Source: Pseudomonas tohonis (GTDB lineage: Bacteria > Pseudomonadota > Gammaproteobacteria > Pseudomonadales > Pseudomonadaceae). From it: a stretch of 64,000 bases of DNA. The stretch covers positions 434,001 to 498,000 of the forward strand of contig NZ_AP023189.1 of NCBI RefSeq assembly GCF_012767755.2, read 5' to 3'. This document shows positions 36,127-43,568 of the stretch, in pieces (position 1 is the stretch's first letter; every line of letters starts with the position of its first letter). The notes beneath the pieces were generated by a model. The model did not search any database. It had not been told where the DNA came from and saw nothing but the letters and a program-made list of their open reading frames with translations. Both the position numbers and the translations under genes were made by a program.

Positions 36127-37098
36127 ATGCCCAGCGTCATCGGCATCGACATCGCCAAACACACCTTTGACCTCGCCACCCTGCAACCCAACGGCAAGTA
36201 CCGCACCAAGGCCAAGCTGGCCAACGACAAAGCGGGCTTCGCCGTCTTGCGCGACTGGCTGAACAAACACAGCGAACCCGGAGCCTGGGTCGTGATGGAG
36301 GCCACCGGCATCCACCATGAAGCCCTGGCCGAATGGCTGTTGGAGCAAGGCTATCGGGTCTGTGTCCTCAACCCGGCACAAATCGCCCACTACGCCCGTA
36401 GTCAGTTGCAGCGGGTGAAGACCGACAAGGTCGACGCCAAGCTGATCGCCGAATACGGCGAGCGCCATCAGGACAGTCTGCGTCCCTGGCAACCCGAGCC
36501 CCGTGCCGTGCGGCGTTTGAAAGCCCTGGTACGGCGCCTGGAGGACCTGCGCGAAATCGAGCAGATGGAGCGCAACCGCCTGGAAGTGGCCGATGCCAGC
36601 GTCCAGGCCTCGATCCAGTCGGTGCTGGAACATATCGGTCAGGAGATCGAAGAGACCCTCAAGGCGATCGACGACCACATCGACAACGACCCGGATCTGC
36701 GCGGCAAGCGCGACCTGCTGACCAGCATTGACGGGATCGCCGACAAGACCGCCGCCCTGCTCCTGGCGGAGCTGGGCGACCCACTGCGCTTTGCCAACAG
36801 CCGCGCCGTCACTGCCTTTGCCGGGCTCAATCCGCGGCTGCAGGAGTCCGGGAACCACCGGGGACAGACACGTATCTCCAAGACGGGCTCATCGCGCCTG
36901 CGGGCCGGCTTGTTCATGCCCGCGATCAGTGCCCTGACGTACAACGAGGCTGTCAGGGCCCTGAGCGAACGATTGAGGGCGAAGGGCAAGACCGGCAAGC
37001 AGATCGTCTGCGCCGCCATGCGCAAGCTGCTGAGCATCGCCTACGGCGTCTTGAAATCAGGCCGGCCATTTGACGCAAAACTGGCCCTTGCTCACTAG
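36127..37098 (+). CDS. IS110-family transposase (DEDD recombinase)
   Basis: 323 residues; AGAGGAG lies just before the ATG. The N-terminal RuvC-like DEDD domain shows Asp8 (VIGIDIAKHTFD), Glu58 (VVMEATG), Asp100 and Asp103 (VKTDKVDAK). The coiled-coil region spans about 125-185, and the C-terminal Tnp domain carries SIDGIADKTAALLLAELGD (residues 200-218) and the serine segment SKTGSSRLR (Ser255/Ser256), which fits the composite active site of IS110 enzymes. All expected catalytic residues are present, so it looks intact. It acts on DNA with the bridge RNA encoded directly upstream. Confidence 0.95.
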   Translation: MPSVIGIDIAKHTFDLATLQPNGKYRTKAKLANDKAGFAVLRDWLNKHSEPGAWVVMEATGIHHEALAEWLLEQGYRVCVLNPAQIAHYARSQLQRVKTDKVDAKLIAEYGERHQDSLRPWQPEPRAVRRLKALVRRLEDLREIEQMERNRLEVADASVQASIQSVLEHIGQEIEETLKAIDDHIDNDPDLRGKRDLLTSIDGIADKTAALLLAELGDPLRFANSRAVTAFAGLNPRLQESGNHRGQTRISKTGSSRLRAGLFMPAISALTYNEAVRALSERLRAKGKTGKQIVCAAMRKLLSIAYGVLKSGRPFDAKLALAH

Positions 37099-37153
37099 AA
37101 ATCAAGACGGTATCTACGAAAGCGTTCCGTATCGGCTGTGAGCCCCAGCCAAC

Positions 37154-37184
37154 CGTAGGATGGGAAGAGCGGAGCGAATCCCAT
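37154..37184 (-). repeat. Second, intact copy of the IS110 target repeat
   Basis: On the minus strand it reads ATGGGA, a spacer, then TCCCATCCTACGG. The 10-mer CCATCCTACG (37154-37163, complement) equals the target predicted from the bridge RNA guides. It lies 38 bp from the element's right end in the opposite orientation and is not occupied. Confidence 0.8.
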
Positions 37185-37214
37185 GCTGTTGCCGGGCACT
37201 CCGTTGAAGCCTTT

Positions 37215-37263
37215 CCCGGGCTGAAGCCCGGGCTACCTGTTGTGGGAGCGAATTCATTCGCGA
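37215..37263. repeat. REP-like palindromes
   Basis: CCCGGGCTGAAGCCCGGG (37215-37232) followed by TGGGAGCGAATTCATTCGCGA (37242-37262, read as TGGGAGCG plus AATTCATTCGCGA). Both families recur in the cluster at 30674-30937. Confidence 0.75.
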
Positions 37264-37283
37264 AAGCGGCCCGCAGGGCCGCC
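37261..37283 (-). terminator. Terminator-like hairpin after the P1 peptidase gene
   Basis: On the minus strand GCGGCCC-TGC-GGGCCGC is followed by TTTCG, 3 bp after the peptidase stop. The T-run is short, so termination may be partial. Confidence 0.6.
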
Positions 37284-37285
37284 TG

Positions 37286-38389
37286 TTACGCCGTGACCCG
37301 CCCCGCTTCCTTCAACAATGCCTTCAAGCGTTCGCCATCCAGGGCCGGGCACACGCCGGCCGGCTTCTGCATCACGGCCTCCTCGGCGGCGAGCATGGCG
37401 TTGAGGATGGCCTCGTCGGTGCTTTCCACCGCCGCCAGGTAGAGGGCGTCGATGTGTTCGTCGTTCAGGCACTCCAGGCTGAAGCGCCCGCCCGGGGTGA
37501 GCTGCGGCAGGGGGCGCGGGTTGGCCACGCTGAAGGCGAGGAAGATGTCCCCCGAGTTGTTGCCCCCCGGCGTGCCGCCCAGGCCGATGCCGAGGCCGGC
37601 GCGCTGGGCCAGGCGGCGCAGCTGGTGGGGCAGCAGCGGGGCGTCGGTGGCGAGGATGACGATGATCGAGCCGCGCTCGCGGTCGAGCCCGCCGGGTTGC
37701 TCGCCCAGGGCCTTGCCCACCGGTACGCCGAGCACCTTGAGCCAGTCGCGCTGGCCATGGTTGGCCTGCACCAGGGCGCCCAGGGTGTAGGCCTGGCCGT
37801 CGATCTCCAGCACCCGCGAGGCGGTGCCGGTGCCGCCCTTGAAGCCGTAGCAGATCATGCCGTTGCCGCCGCCGACGTTGCCTTCGGCGATGGCGCCGTC
37901 GCGGGCGTCCGCCAGCGCCGCCAGGGCGTCGGCCTCGGTGACGTGCTGGCCGTTGATGTCGTTGATCACCCCGTCGTAGGTCTCGGCCACCACCGGCATC
38001 GCCCACAGGTGGCTGGCATCCCAGGCCTGCGCGTAGTGGTCGATGGTCCAGCGCGTGGCGGCGTGGTGGACGATGCCGACGCTGTGGGAGTTGGTGATGC
38101 ACACCGGGCCGACGAAGTAGCCGCCGTGCTCGATCCAGTGGGTGCCGGTCATCTCGCCGTTGCCGTTGAGGGCGTGGAAGCCCGCCCACACCGGCTGCGG
38201 CTCGCGCTCCAGGCCCCGGGGGAGGATGGCGGTGACGCCGGTCTTGATGCGCTTGCCGTTGGCGGCGACGGCATCGAGGGTGCGGTAGCCGACGCGCACG
38301 CCGGGCACGTCGGTGATGGCGTTGTTGGGGCCGGGCCGGCCGGGGACGGCCAGCCCGAGTTCACGGGCGCGTGGTTTAGCCATGGGCAT
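37286..38389 (-). CDS. P1/S58-family aminopeptidase (DmpA/BapA-like)
   Basis: 367 residues (365 if the ATG at 38383 is used). The opening LGLAVPGRPGPNNAITDVPGVRVGY (quoted in part: PNNAITDVPGVRVGY) and the GNVGGGNGMICYGFKGGTGTA segment are characteristic of peptidase family S58. Self-cleavage occurs before the nucleophile Ser279 in GGNNSGDIFLAFS, giving alpha and beta chains. Family members remove N-terminal D-, L- or beta-amino acids from small peptides and amides. It overlaps the end of a PotI-type permease gene by 14 bp, so it is translationally linked to the PotABCD-type transporter; its substrate is probably what that importer brings in. Confidence 0.9.
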   Translation of the reverse strand: MPMAKPRARELGLAVPGRPGPNNAITDVPGVRVGYRTLDAVAANGKRIKTGVTAILPRGLEREPQPVWAGFHALNGNGEMTGTHWIEHGGYFVGPVCITNSHSVGIVHHAATRWTIDHYAQAWDASHLWAMPVVAETYDGVINDINGQHVTEADALAALADARDGAIAEGNVGGGNGMICYGFKGGTGTASRVLEIDGQAYTLGALVQANHGQRDWLKVLGVPVGKALGEQPGGLDRERGSIIVILATDAPLLPHQLRRLAQRAGLGIGLGGTPGGNNSGDIFLAFSVANPRPLPQLTPGGRFSLECLNDEHIDALYLAAVESTDEAILNAMLAAEEAVMQKPAGVCPALDGERLKALLKEAGRVTA

Positions 38390-39239
38390 TCTCGGCAGGG
38401 GACGTGGCGGGCTTGCGGTTGCGCAGGTAGAGCCCGAGGGAGGCGATGAGCAGCGAGGCGATCAGCAGCAGGGTGGCGATGGCATTGATCTCGGGCTTGA
38501 TGCCGCGACGGATCATCCCGTAGATGAACACCGGCAGCGTGGTGGCATCGACCCCGGAGATGAAGTAGGTGATCACCAGGTCGTCCATCGAGATGATGAA
38601 GGCCAGCAGGGCGCCGCCGAGCACGCCGGGAAGGATCTGCGGCAGGGTGATGCGGCGGAAGGTGGTCCAGGGCGAGGCGCCGAGGTCCGCCGAGGCTTCC
38701 TCCAGGCGCGTGTCCATCCCCGCCAGGCGGGCGCTGACGATGAGGAACACGTAGCTGATGAGGAAGGTGCAGTGGCCGATGATGATCGACGTCTTGCCCA
38801 GGGGGATGCCGCTGCCGACGAAGAAGATCAGCAGGGCGATGCCGAGGACGATGTCCGGCATCAGCATCGGCAGGAACAGCAGCACCCGGTAGAAGCCCTG
38901 CAGGCGGAAGCGGTAGCGCGCCAGCGCCAGGGCGGTCAGGGTGCCGACCAGGGTGGCGATCAGCGTGGTGCTCAGGGCCACGATGAGGCTGGTGCGCAGG
39001 GCGGCCACCAGCTGGTCGGTGGACTCCACGTAGAGCGCGTTCTCGTTCAGCGCGCTGGAGAAGCCGAACAGGGTGCGGTACCAGTCCAGGCTGGCGCCGC
39101 TCCAGATCATCATGTTCACCGGGTTGGCGTTGAACGAGTAGGCGACGATCAGTGCGATGGGCAGGTACAGGAAGGCGAAGAAGGCCAGGCTGTAGCCGCC
39201 GAGCAGGCCGCGTCCGAGGCGGGCGAGGAGGGCGCTCAT
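38376..39239 (-). CDS. ABC transporter permease, PotC/PotI type
   Basis: 287 residues, six hydrophobic segments, EAA loop [20 protein letters not shown] and the ISMDDLVITYFISGVDATTLP block of PotC-like proteins (read as ISMDDLVITYF). It forms the inner-membrane channel with the gene product of 39236-40141, whose stop it overlaps by 4 bp. Its own 3' end overlaps the aminopeptidase gene. Confidence 0.93.
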   Translation of the reverse strand: MSALLARLGRGLLGGYSLAFFAFLYLPIALIVAYSFNANPVNMMIWSGASLDWYRTLFGFSSALNENALYVESTDQLVAALRTSLIVALSTTLIATLVGTLTALALARYRFRLQGFYRVLLFLPMLMPDIVLGIALLIFFVGSGIPLGKTSIIIGHCTFLISYVFLIVSARLAGMDTRLEEASADLGASPWTTFRRITLPQILPGVLGGALLAFIISMDDLVITYFISGVDATTLPVFIYGMIRRGIKPEINAIATLLLIASLLIASLGLYLRNRKPATSPAENAHG

Positions 39240-40141
39240 GCCACGCCCTCCCTGGATTGCGAACGCGACTGCCAGCGCACGTAGAGCAGCAGGAACACCA
39301 GCATCGCGGCCATGATCAGCATCGCCAGGGCGGCGCCGAAGGGCCAGTTGCGCGCGGCGAGGAACTGCTGCTCGACCAGGTTGCCGATCATCACCACCCG
39401 TGCGCCGCCCAGCAGCGAGGGCACGATGAAGTTACCCAGGCTTGGGATGAAGACGATGATCGAGCCGGCGGCGATGCCCGGCAGGGTCAGCGGGAAGACG
39501 ATGCGCCAGAAGCTCTGCCAGCGGCTGGCGCCGAGGTCGGCGGAGGCTTCCAGCAGCTTGCGGTCGAGCTTCTCCACGCTGGCGTAGATGGGCATGAACA
39601 TGAAGGGGATGAAGATGTAGGTCATGCCGATCAGCACGGCGGTTTCGCTGTAGATCAGGTTCAGCGGCCGGTCGGCCAGGCCCAGGGCCTGCAGGGCCAG
39701 GTTGAGGAAACCGGTGGGCCGCAGGATCAGCACCCAGGCGTAGAGCCGCACGATCAGGCTGGTGAAGAACGGCAGGGTGATCAGGAACAGGAAGAAGTTG
39801 CGCCGCCGCTCCGGCTGCCGCGCCACCCAGAAGGCCGCCGGGTAGCAGACCGCGAGCGTCAGCACCACGGTGATCGCCGCCAGCTTGAACGAGCGCAGCA
39901 GGATCTCCAGGTAGACGATGTCGAACTCTTCGTTGCTGCCGTCGGCCCAGCCGAGGATGCGGCCGAAGTTGTCCGGGTAGAAGGACCACTCCACGCCGCC
40001 GTACAGGCCCGGTTCGAGCAGGCTGTAGAGCGCCATGATGGCCATGGGCACGAGGAAGAAGCCGACGATCACCAGGGTCGCCGGGCCGAGCAGGGCCACC
40101 AGGCGCAGGCGCGCACGGGCGGCGAGGGAAAGCGCGGTCAT
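39236..40141 (-). CDS. ABC transporter permease, PotB/PotH type
   Basis: 301 residues from the ATG at 40141, overlapping the ATPase stop (ATGA); a longer in-frame start at 40192 would intrude into the ATPase gene. It has the segment [20 protein letters not shown], six membrane spans and the EAA loop [20 protein letters not shown]. It is the partner of the PotC/PotI-type permease. Confidence 0.93.
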   Translation of the reverse strand: MTALSLAARARLRLVALLGPATLVIVGFFLVPMAIMALYSLLEPGLYGGVEWSFYPDNFGRILGWADGSNEEFDIVYLEILLRSFKLAAITVVLTLAVCYPAAFWVARQPERRRNFFLFLITLPFFTSLIVRLYAWVLILRPTGFLNLALQALGLADRPLNLIYSETAVLIGMTYIFIPFMFMPIYASVEKLDRKLLEASADLGASRWQSFWRIVFPLTLPGIAAGSIIVFIPSLGNFIVPSLLGGARVVMIGNLVEQQFLAARNWPFGAALAMLIMAAMLVFLLLYVRWQSRSQSREGVA

Positions 40142-41268
40142 GGCCGCGCCTCCTGCGCCAGCAGCAGGTGCGGGGCATCGGTGGCGTACCACAGCTGCAC
40201 CCGCGCGCCGGCCTCGAGCGTGCTCATCAGCTCCCGCGAGGGGGCGCGCAGTACCGCCTTCACCGGGCTGCCGTGCAGGGTGCGCACGCTCAGCTCGAAG
40301 TCCTTGCCGATGAACACCTGCTGCAGCACGCGGCCCTCGATGAAGGCGTGGCGGACCGGGTCGCCCGGGCAGGCGAGGTGGAACTGCTCGGGACGCAGCA
40401 TGGCCTGGAGCTTCTGCCCCGGCACCAGGTCGGTGCGACGCAGGCGCAGGGTGTCGCCCTGGGCGGTGAGGAACTCCACGGCGTCACCGTGGTGGCGGGT
40501 GACGCGGCCGTCGAACAGGTTGCTCTCGCCGATGAAGCCGGCGACGAAGGCGTTGGCCGGGCGGTCGTAGATGTCTTCCGGGCTGCCCAGCTGCTGCACG
40601 TGGCCGCCATTGAGCACGACGATGCGGTCGGACATGGTCAGCGCTTCTTCCTGGTCGTGGGTGACGAAGACGAAGGCGATGCCCAGCTCGCTCTGCAGGT
40701 TCTTCAGCTCGCGCTGCATGCTCTGGCGCAACTGGCGGTCGAGGGCCGAGAGCGGCTCGTCGAGCAGCAGCAGGGCGGGCTTGTTGACGATGGCGCGGGC
40801 CAGGGCGATGCGTTGCTGCTGGCCACCGGAGAGCTGGCCGGGCTTGCGTTTCTCCAGCCCCGCCATGCCCACCAGTTCGAGGGCCTCGGCCACCTGGCGG
40901 TTGCGCTGGGCCTTGGCCACGCCACGGATGTCCAGCGCGTAGCCGACGTTGTCGCCGACGCTGAGGTGGGGGAACAGGGCGTAGCTCTGGAACACGGTAT
41001 GCACCGGGCGCAGGTGCGCGGGTACGTCGTTCATCAGCTGGCCCTGGATGCGCAGCTCGCCGCCGTCGAGGCCTTCGAAGCCGCTGATCACCCGTAGCAG
41101 GGTGGTCTTGCCGCAGCCGGAGGGGCCGAGCAGGGTGACGAACTCGTTGCCGCCGACGCACAGGTCGACGCCATCGAGGGCGCGGACGGCGTGGCCTTCC
41201 GGGGCACGGTAGTGCTTCACCGCAGCGGTGATCTGGACCACCGGTGCACTGTTGACGATGCAGGTCAT
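40138..41268 (-). CDS. ABC transporter ATPase, PotA type
   Basis: 376 residues. Walker [10 protein letters not shown], signature [15 protein letters not shown], Walker [12 protein letters not shown], switch FVTHDQEEA and a C-terminal TOBE domain (about residues 250-376) define a PotA/FbpC-type subunit. It is the second gene after the binding protein (43 bp gap) in the five-gene set binding protein, ATPase, two permeases, aminopeptidase. It is distinct from SpuF. Confidence 0.94.
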   Translation of the reverse strand: MTCIVNSAPVVQITAAVKHYRAPEGHAVRALDGVDLCVGGNEFVTLLGPSGCGKTTLLRVISGFEGLDGGELRIQGQLMNDVPAHLRPVHTVFQSYALFPHLSVGDNVGYALDIRGVAKAQRNRQVAEALELVGMAGLEKRKPGQLSGGQQQRIALARAIVNKPALLLLDEPLSALDRQLRQSMQRELKNLQSELGIAFVFVTHDQEEALTMSDRIVVLNGGHVQQLGSPEDIYDRPANAFVAGFIGESNLFDGRVTRHHGDAVEFLTAQGDTLRLRRTDLVPGQKLQAMLRPEQFHLACPGDPVRHAFIEGRVLQQVFIGKDFELSVRTLHGSPVKAVLRAPSRELMSTLEAGARVQLWYATDAPHLLLAQEARP

Positions 41269-41311
41269 GGAGAACTCCGGCGGGCGCTGGCGCGCCCGCT
41301 CTCTTGGCGGC

Positions 41312-42370
41312 TCAGTTGGCGGTGCGCACGCGGGTCCAGGCGCGGTCGTACTTCTTCAGGTCCTTGCCCAGGTCGTTGAAGATCTGCAGCTTGGCCATGA
41401 CATCGGCCGGCGGGTTGACCTGCGGGTTGTCGCGCAGCTCGGCGGGCAGCAGCTTGAGCGCCTCGCGGTTGGGCGTGCCGTTCATCTGCTGCCGGGTGTT
41501 GAGGGCGGCGATCTCGGGGGTGAGGAAGAACTCCATGAAGCGCTTGGCGTTGGCCTTGTTCGGCGCGCTCCTGAGCACGCACATGTCTTCCTGGTACATC
41601 GTCGCGCCTTCCTTGGGGATGACGTAGGCGAGGTTCTGCGGGTCCTGCTTCACGTACATCATGGCGCCGACGAAGTAGTGTGCGGCGGCCACGTCGCCCG
41701 ACTGCACCATGGGCACGCTGTCGTAGGTGAAGGCCGAGACCAGCGGCTTGCGCTCCAGCAGCCACTGCTCGGAGACCTTGAGGTCGGCGGCATCGGTGGT
41801 GTTGACCGACTTGCCGTTGACGATCAGGCCGACGCCCAGGGTCTCGCGCATGTCGTCGAGCAGGATGACCTTATTGCCGGATTCGGCCAGGGCGAAGAAA
41901 TCCGCCCAGGATTCGAGGGGGCGGTCCACCTTGGTCTTGTTGTAGAAGATGCCGACGGTGCCCCAGGCGTAGGGCAGGCACTGCTCGCCCCTGGGGTCGG
42001 ACTTGGCGCGGAGGAAGGCCGGGTCGATGTTGGCGAAGGCCGGGCTGGCGCCGATGTCGGTCTTCTCCAGCAGGCCCAGGGCGGACAGGGTGTCGTGCAT
42101 GTGCACGGAGGGGAACACGATGTCGTAGCCGGTGGCACCGGCCTGGAGCTTGGCGAGCATTTCCTCGTTGCTGCCGTAGGTGTCCAGTGACACCTTGATG
42201 CCGGTCTCGTCGGTGAAGCGCTTGAGCACCTCGGGGTTGATGTAGTCGCCCCAGTTGTACAGGTGCAGCTCCTCGGCGGCCTGTGCGGCGCCGACGGTGA
42301 AGGCCAGGGTGGTGGCGAGCAGCGGCGCGGCGAGGCGGCGCAAAGGATGCAGCAGGGGGTGAGCGGGCAT
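41312..42370 (-). CDS. PotD/PotF-type periplasmic binding protein
   Basis: 352 residues from the ATG at 42370, with a signal peptide ending near GAAQAAEE (about residue 28). The mature start [18 protein letters not shown] is the polyamine-receptor signature, followed by [18 protein letters not shown] and VFPSVHMHD. It is the first gene of the minus-strand importer and divergent from an RpiR regulator 196 bp away, the likely controller. The linked S58 aminopeptidase suggests that the ligand may be an aminoacylated or beta-aminoacyl amine rather than a free polyamine; this is inference. Confidence 0.9.
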   Translation of the reverse strand: MPAHPLLHPLRRLAAPLLATTLAFTVGAAQAAEELHLYNWGDYINPEVLKRFTDETGIKVSLDTYGSNEEMLAKLQAGATGYDIVFPSVHMHDTLSALGLLEKTDIGASPAFANIDPAFLRAKSDPRGEQCLPYAWGTVGIFYNKTKVDRPLESWADFFALAESGNKVILLDDMRETLGVGLIVNGKSVNTTDAADLKVSEQWLLERKPLVSAFTYDSVPMVQSGDVAAAHYFVGAMMYVKQDPQNLAYVIPKEGATMYQEDMCVLRSAPNKANAKRFMEFFLTPEIAALNTRQQMNGTPNREALKLLPAELRDNPQVNPPADVMAKLQIFNDLGKDLKKYDRAWTRVRTAN

Positions 42371-42510
42371 GTTCCTGTTCTCCGTTCTGGGCCCGGCGCG
42401 GCTGGCGCGGGCCTGGCTGGGGCAGCTCTTGCATGGCCGATGGGCCGAAGGGATAGCGGAAGAAACGGTATTTTTATTTTTTGCCTCGCCGTGGAGCATA
42501 AAGTATCTTT

Positions 42511-42552
42511 CTTCCAATATTCAATACAGTGACATTAATCTTCCAATATTGG
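42511..42552. promoter_or_regulatory. Candidate RpiR operator: two direct repeats and a palindrome
   Basis: CTTCCAATATT occurs at 42511-42521 and 42540-42550, 29 bp apart. The second copy is extended to the perfect palindrome CCAATATTGG (42543-42552). They lie in the 196-bp AT-rich gap between the divergent PotD gene and the rpiR-type gene, 15 bp before the latter's start. Confidence 0.6.
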
Positions 42553-42566
42553 GCGGGAACCGAGGC

Positions 42567-43400
42567 ATGCTGGACAGCAAAGTGGAGCAGATCGAAGGCA
42601 AGCTCACGCCGAACGAACGCACCCTGTGGGCCTATATCCAGGCCAACCTGGAGACCATCGCCTTCGAGAACGGCGCCAGCCTGGCGGAGAAGAGCGGGGT
42701 CAGCCCCAACACCGTCAGCCGCTTCCTGCGGCGCCTCGGCTACAAGGGGCTGAAGAGCCTGAAGGAGGAACTGCGCGACGACATCCGCGTGCAGTCGCTG
42801 CTCAATACCACCCTGATCGAGCGGGTGGAGAAGCAGCCCGATGACCTGCTCGATCACCTCAACGAAGAGATCGACGCCCTCGTCAGCTTCGGCAACCAGC
42901 TCAACAGCCAGCACTGGCAGGACATCGTCACGCGCGTCGCCGAGGCCGAGCGTGTGTTCGTCTGCGGCTTCCAGACCATCCGCGGCCTGGCCGAGGACTT
43001 CGCCAGCCGCCTGTCGCTGGTGCGCTCGGGGGTGGAGTTCCTCGACCTCTACCGGGGCGTGCTCGGCCAGTGGGTGGACAGCCGCGACGAGCGCTGCTGC
43101 GTGGTGCTGATCGACATCGCCCCCTACGCCGATGTCGGCATCGCCTTCGCCAACACCCTCAAGGAGGACACGGACCTCGTGGTGTTCACCGACGAGTACG
43201 GCATCGCCCGGCACATCTCCACGCCCTGGATCGTCACCATGAAGACCAAGACCGGGCTCATCCTCGAATCCACCGGCGGCCTCACCAGCGCCCTCAACGT
43301 GCTGCTGCACTGCGTCGCCTCCAGGCGCAAGGGCGAACTCAAGGACCGCCTCGCCGCCTACCGGGCGCGGGTCGAGAGCCTGAAGCTGTATCGGAGCTGA
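42567..43400 (+). CDS. MurR/RpiR-family transcriptional regulator
   Basis: 277 residues from the ATG at 42567; the longer in-frame reading back to 42369 crosses the promoter and is rejected. The N-terminal HTH_6 domain (NERTLWAYIQANLETIAFEN, then LAEKSGVSPNTVSRFLRRLG) binds DNA, and the SIS domain from about residue 115 (ERVFVCGFQTIRGLAEDFASR) normally senses a phosphosugar or related ligand. It is divergent from the PotABCD-type importer and S58 aminopeptidase. RpiR proteins also control amine and opine genes in Proteobacteria, so the ligand need not be a sugar. Confidence 0.92.
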   Translation: MLDSKVEQIEGKLTPNERTLWAYIQANLETIAFENGASLAEKSGVSPNTVSRFLRRLGYKGLKSLKEELRDDIRVQSLLNTTLIERVEKQPDDLLDHLNEEIDALVSFGNQLNSQHWQDIVTRVAEAERVFVCGFQTIRGLAEDFASRLSLVRSGVEFLDLYRGVLGQWVDSRDERCCVVLIDIAPYADVGIAFANTLKEDTDLVVFTDEYGIARHISTPWIVTMKTKTGLILESTGGLTSALNVLLHCVASRRKGELKDRLAAYRARVESLKLYRS

Positions 43401-43429
43401 GGGGGCCTTGTCCGCTGGATGGGTCTTGG

Positions 43430-43512
43430 TGGGCCCCCGCGTGCGGGGGGGTGACGGTGGTTGGGGGCGCTTCGCCTCACTCCGTCATCTTCGCGAGCGC
43501 GGGGGACACCCA
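43430..43512. repeat. Inverted pair of the GTCATCCCCGCG-type repeat, copies C and D
   Basis: One degenerate copy reads GTCATCTTCGCGAGCGCG at 43484 on the plus strand. The other, on the minus strand at 43430-43457, reads GTCACCCCCCCGCACGCGGG. They sit between the RpiR gene and the hacB-like gene, at the right edge of the accessory block; copy A sits at its left edge. Confidence 0.65.
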
Positions 43513-43527
43513 AAGGCCCAAGGAACA

Positions 43528-43549
43528 GGGCCCCGCATCCGCGGGGCCC
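43528..43549 (-). terminator. GC-rich hairpin after the hacB-like gene
   Basis: GGGCCCCGC pairs with GCGGGGCCC around ATCC, 19 bp beyond the acylase stop on the minus strand. It lies between convergent genes and could serve both. No proper T-tract is present. Confidence 0.6.
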
Positions 43550-43568
43550 CGTCATGCCGGGTTGCGAC

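Larger units (their letters stand above)
35899..37115 (+). mobile_element. IS110-family insertion sequence, 1217 bp
   Basis: Boundaries come from the CT core present at both ends (35897-35898 and 37114-37115) and from restoration of the palindromic repeat when the interval is removed. There are no terminal inverted repeats, as is normal for IS110. The element has a 228-bp left non-coding end with a predicted bridge RNA, one DEDD transposase gene, and a 17-bp tail after the transposase stop codon. It splits the right arm of a REP-like repeat between the LysR gene and the P1 peptidase gene. Confidence 0.88.

Noticed and set aside
35899..37115. Terminal inverted repeats or target-site duplication for the insertion sequence
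   Set aside because: None is visible beyond the CT core. That is expected for IS110 elements, so its absence is not evidence against the boundaries.
42369..42566. Longer N terminus for the RpiR regulator
   Set aside because: It runs through the AT-rich divergent promoter and overlaps the start of the binding-protein gene; the HTH domain begins right after the ATG at 42567.
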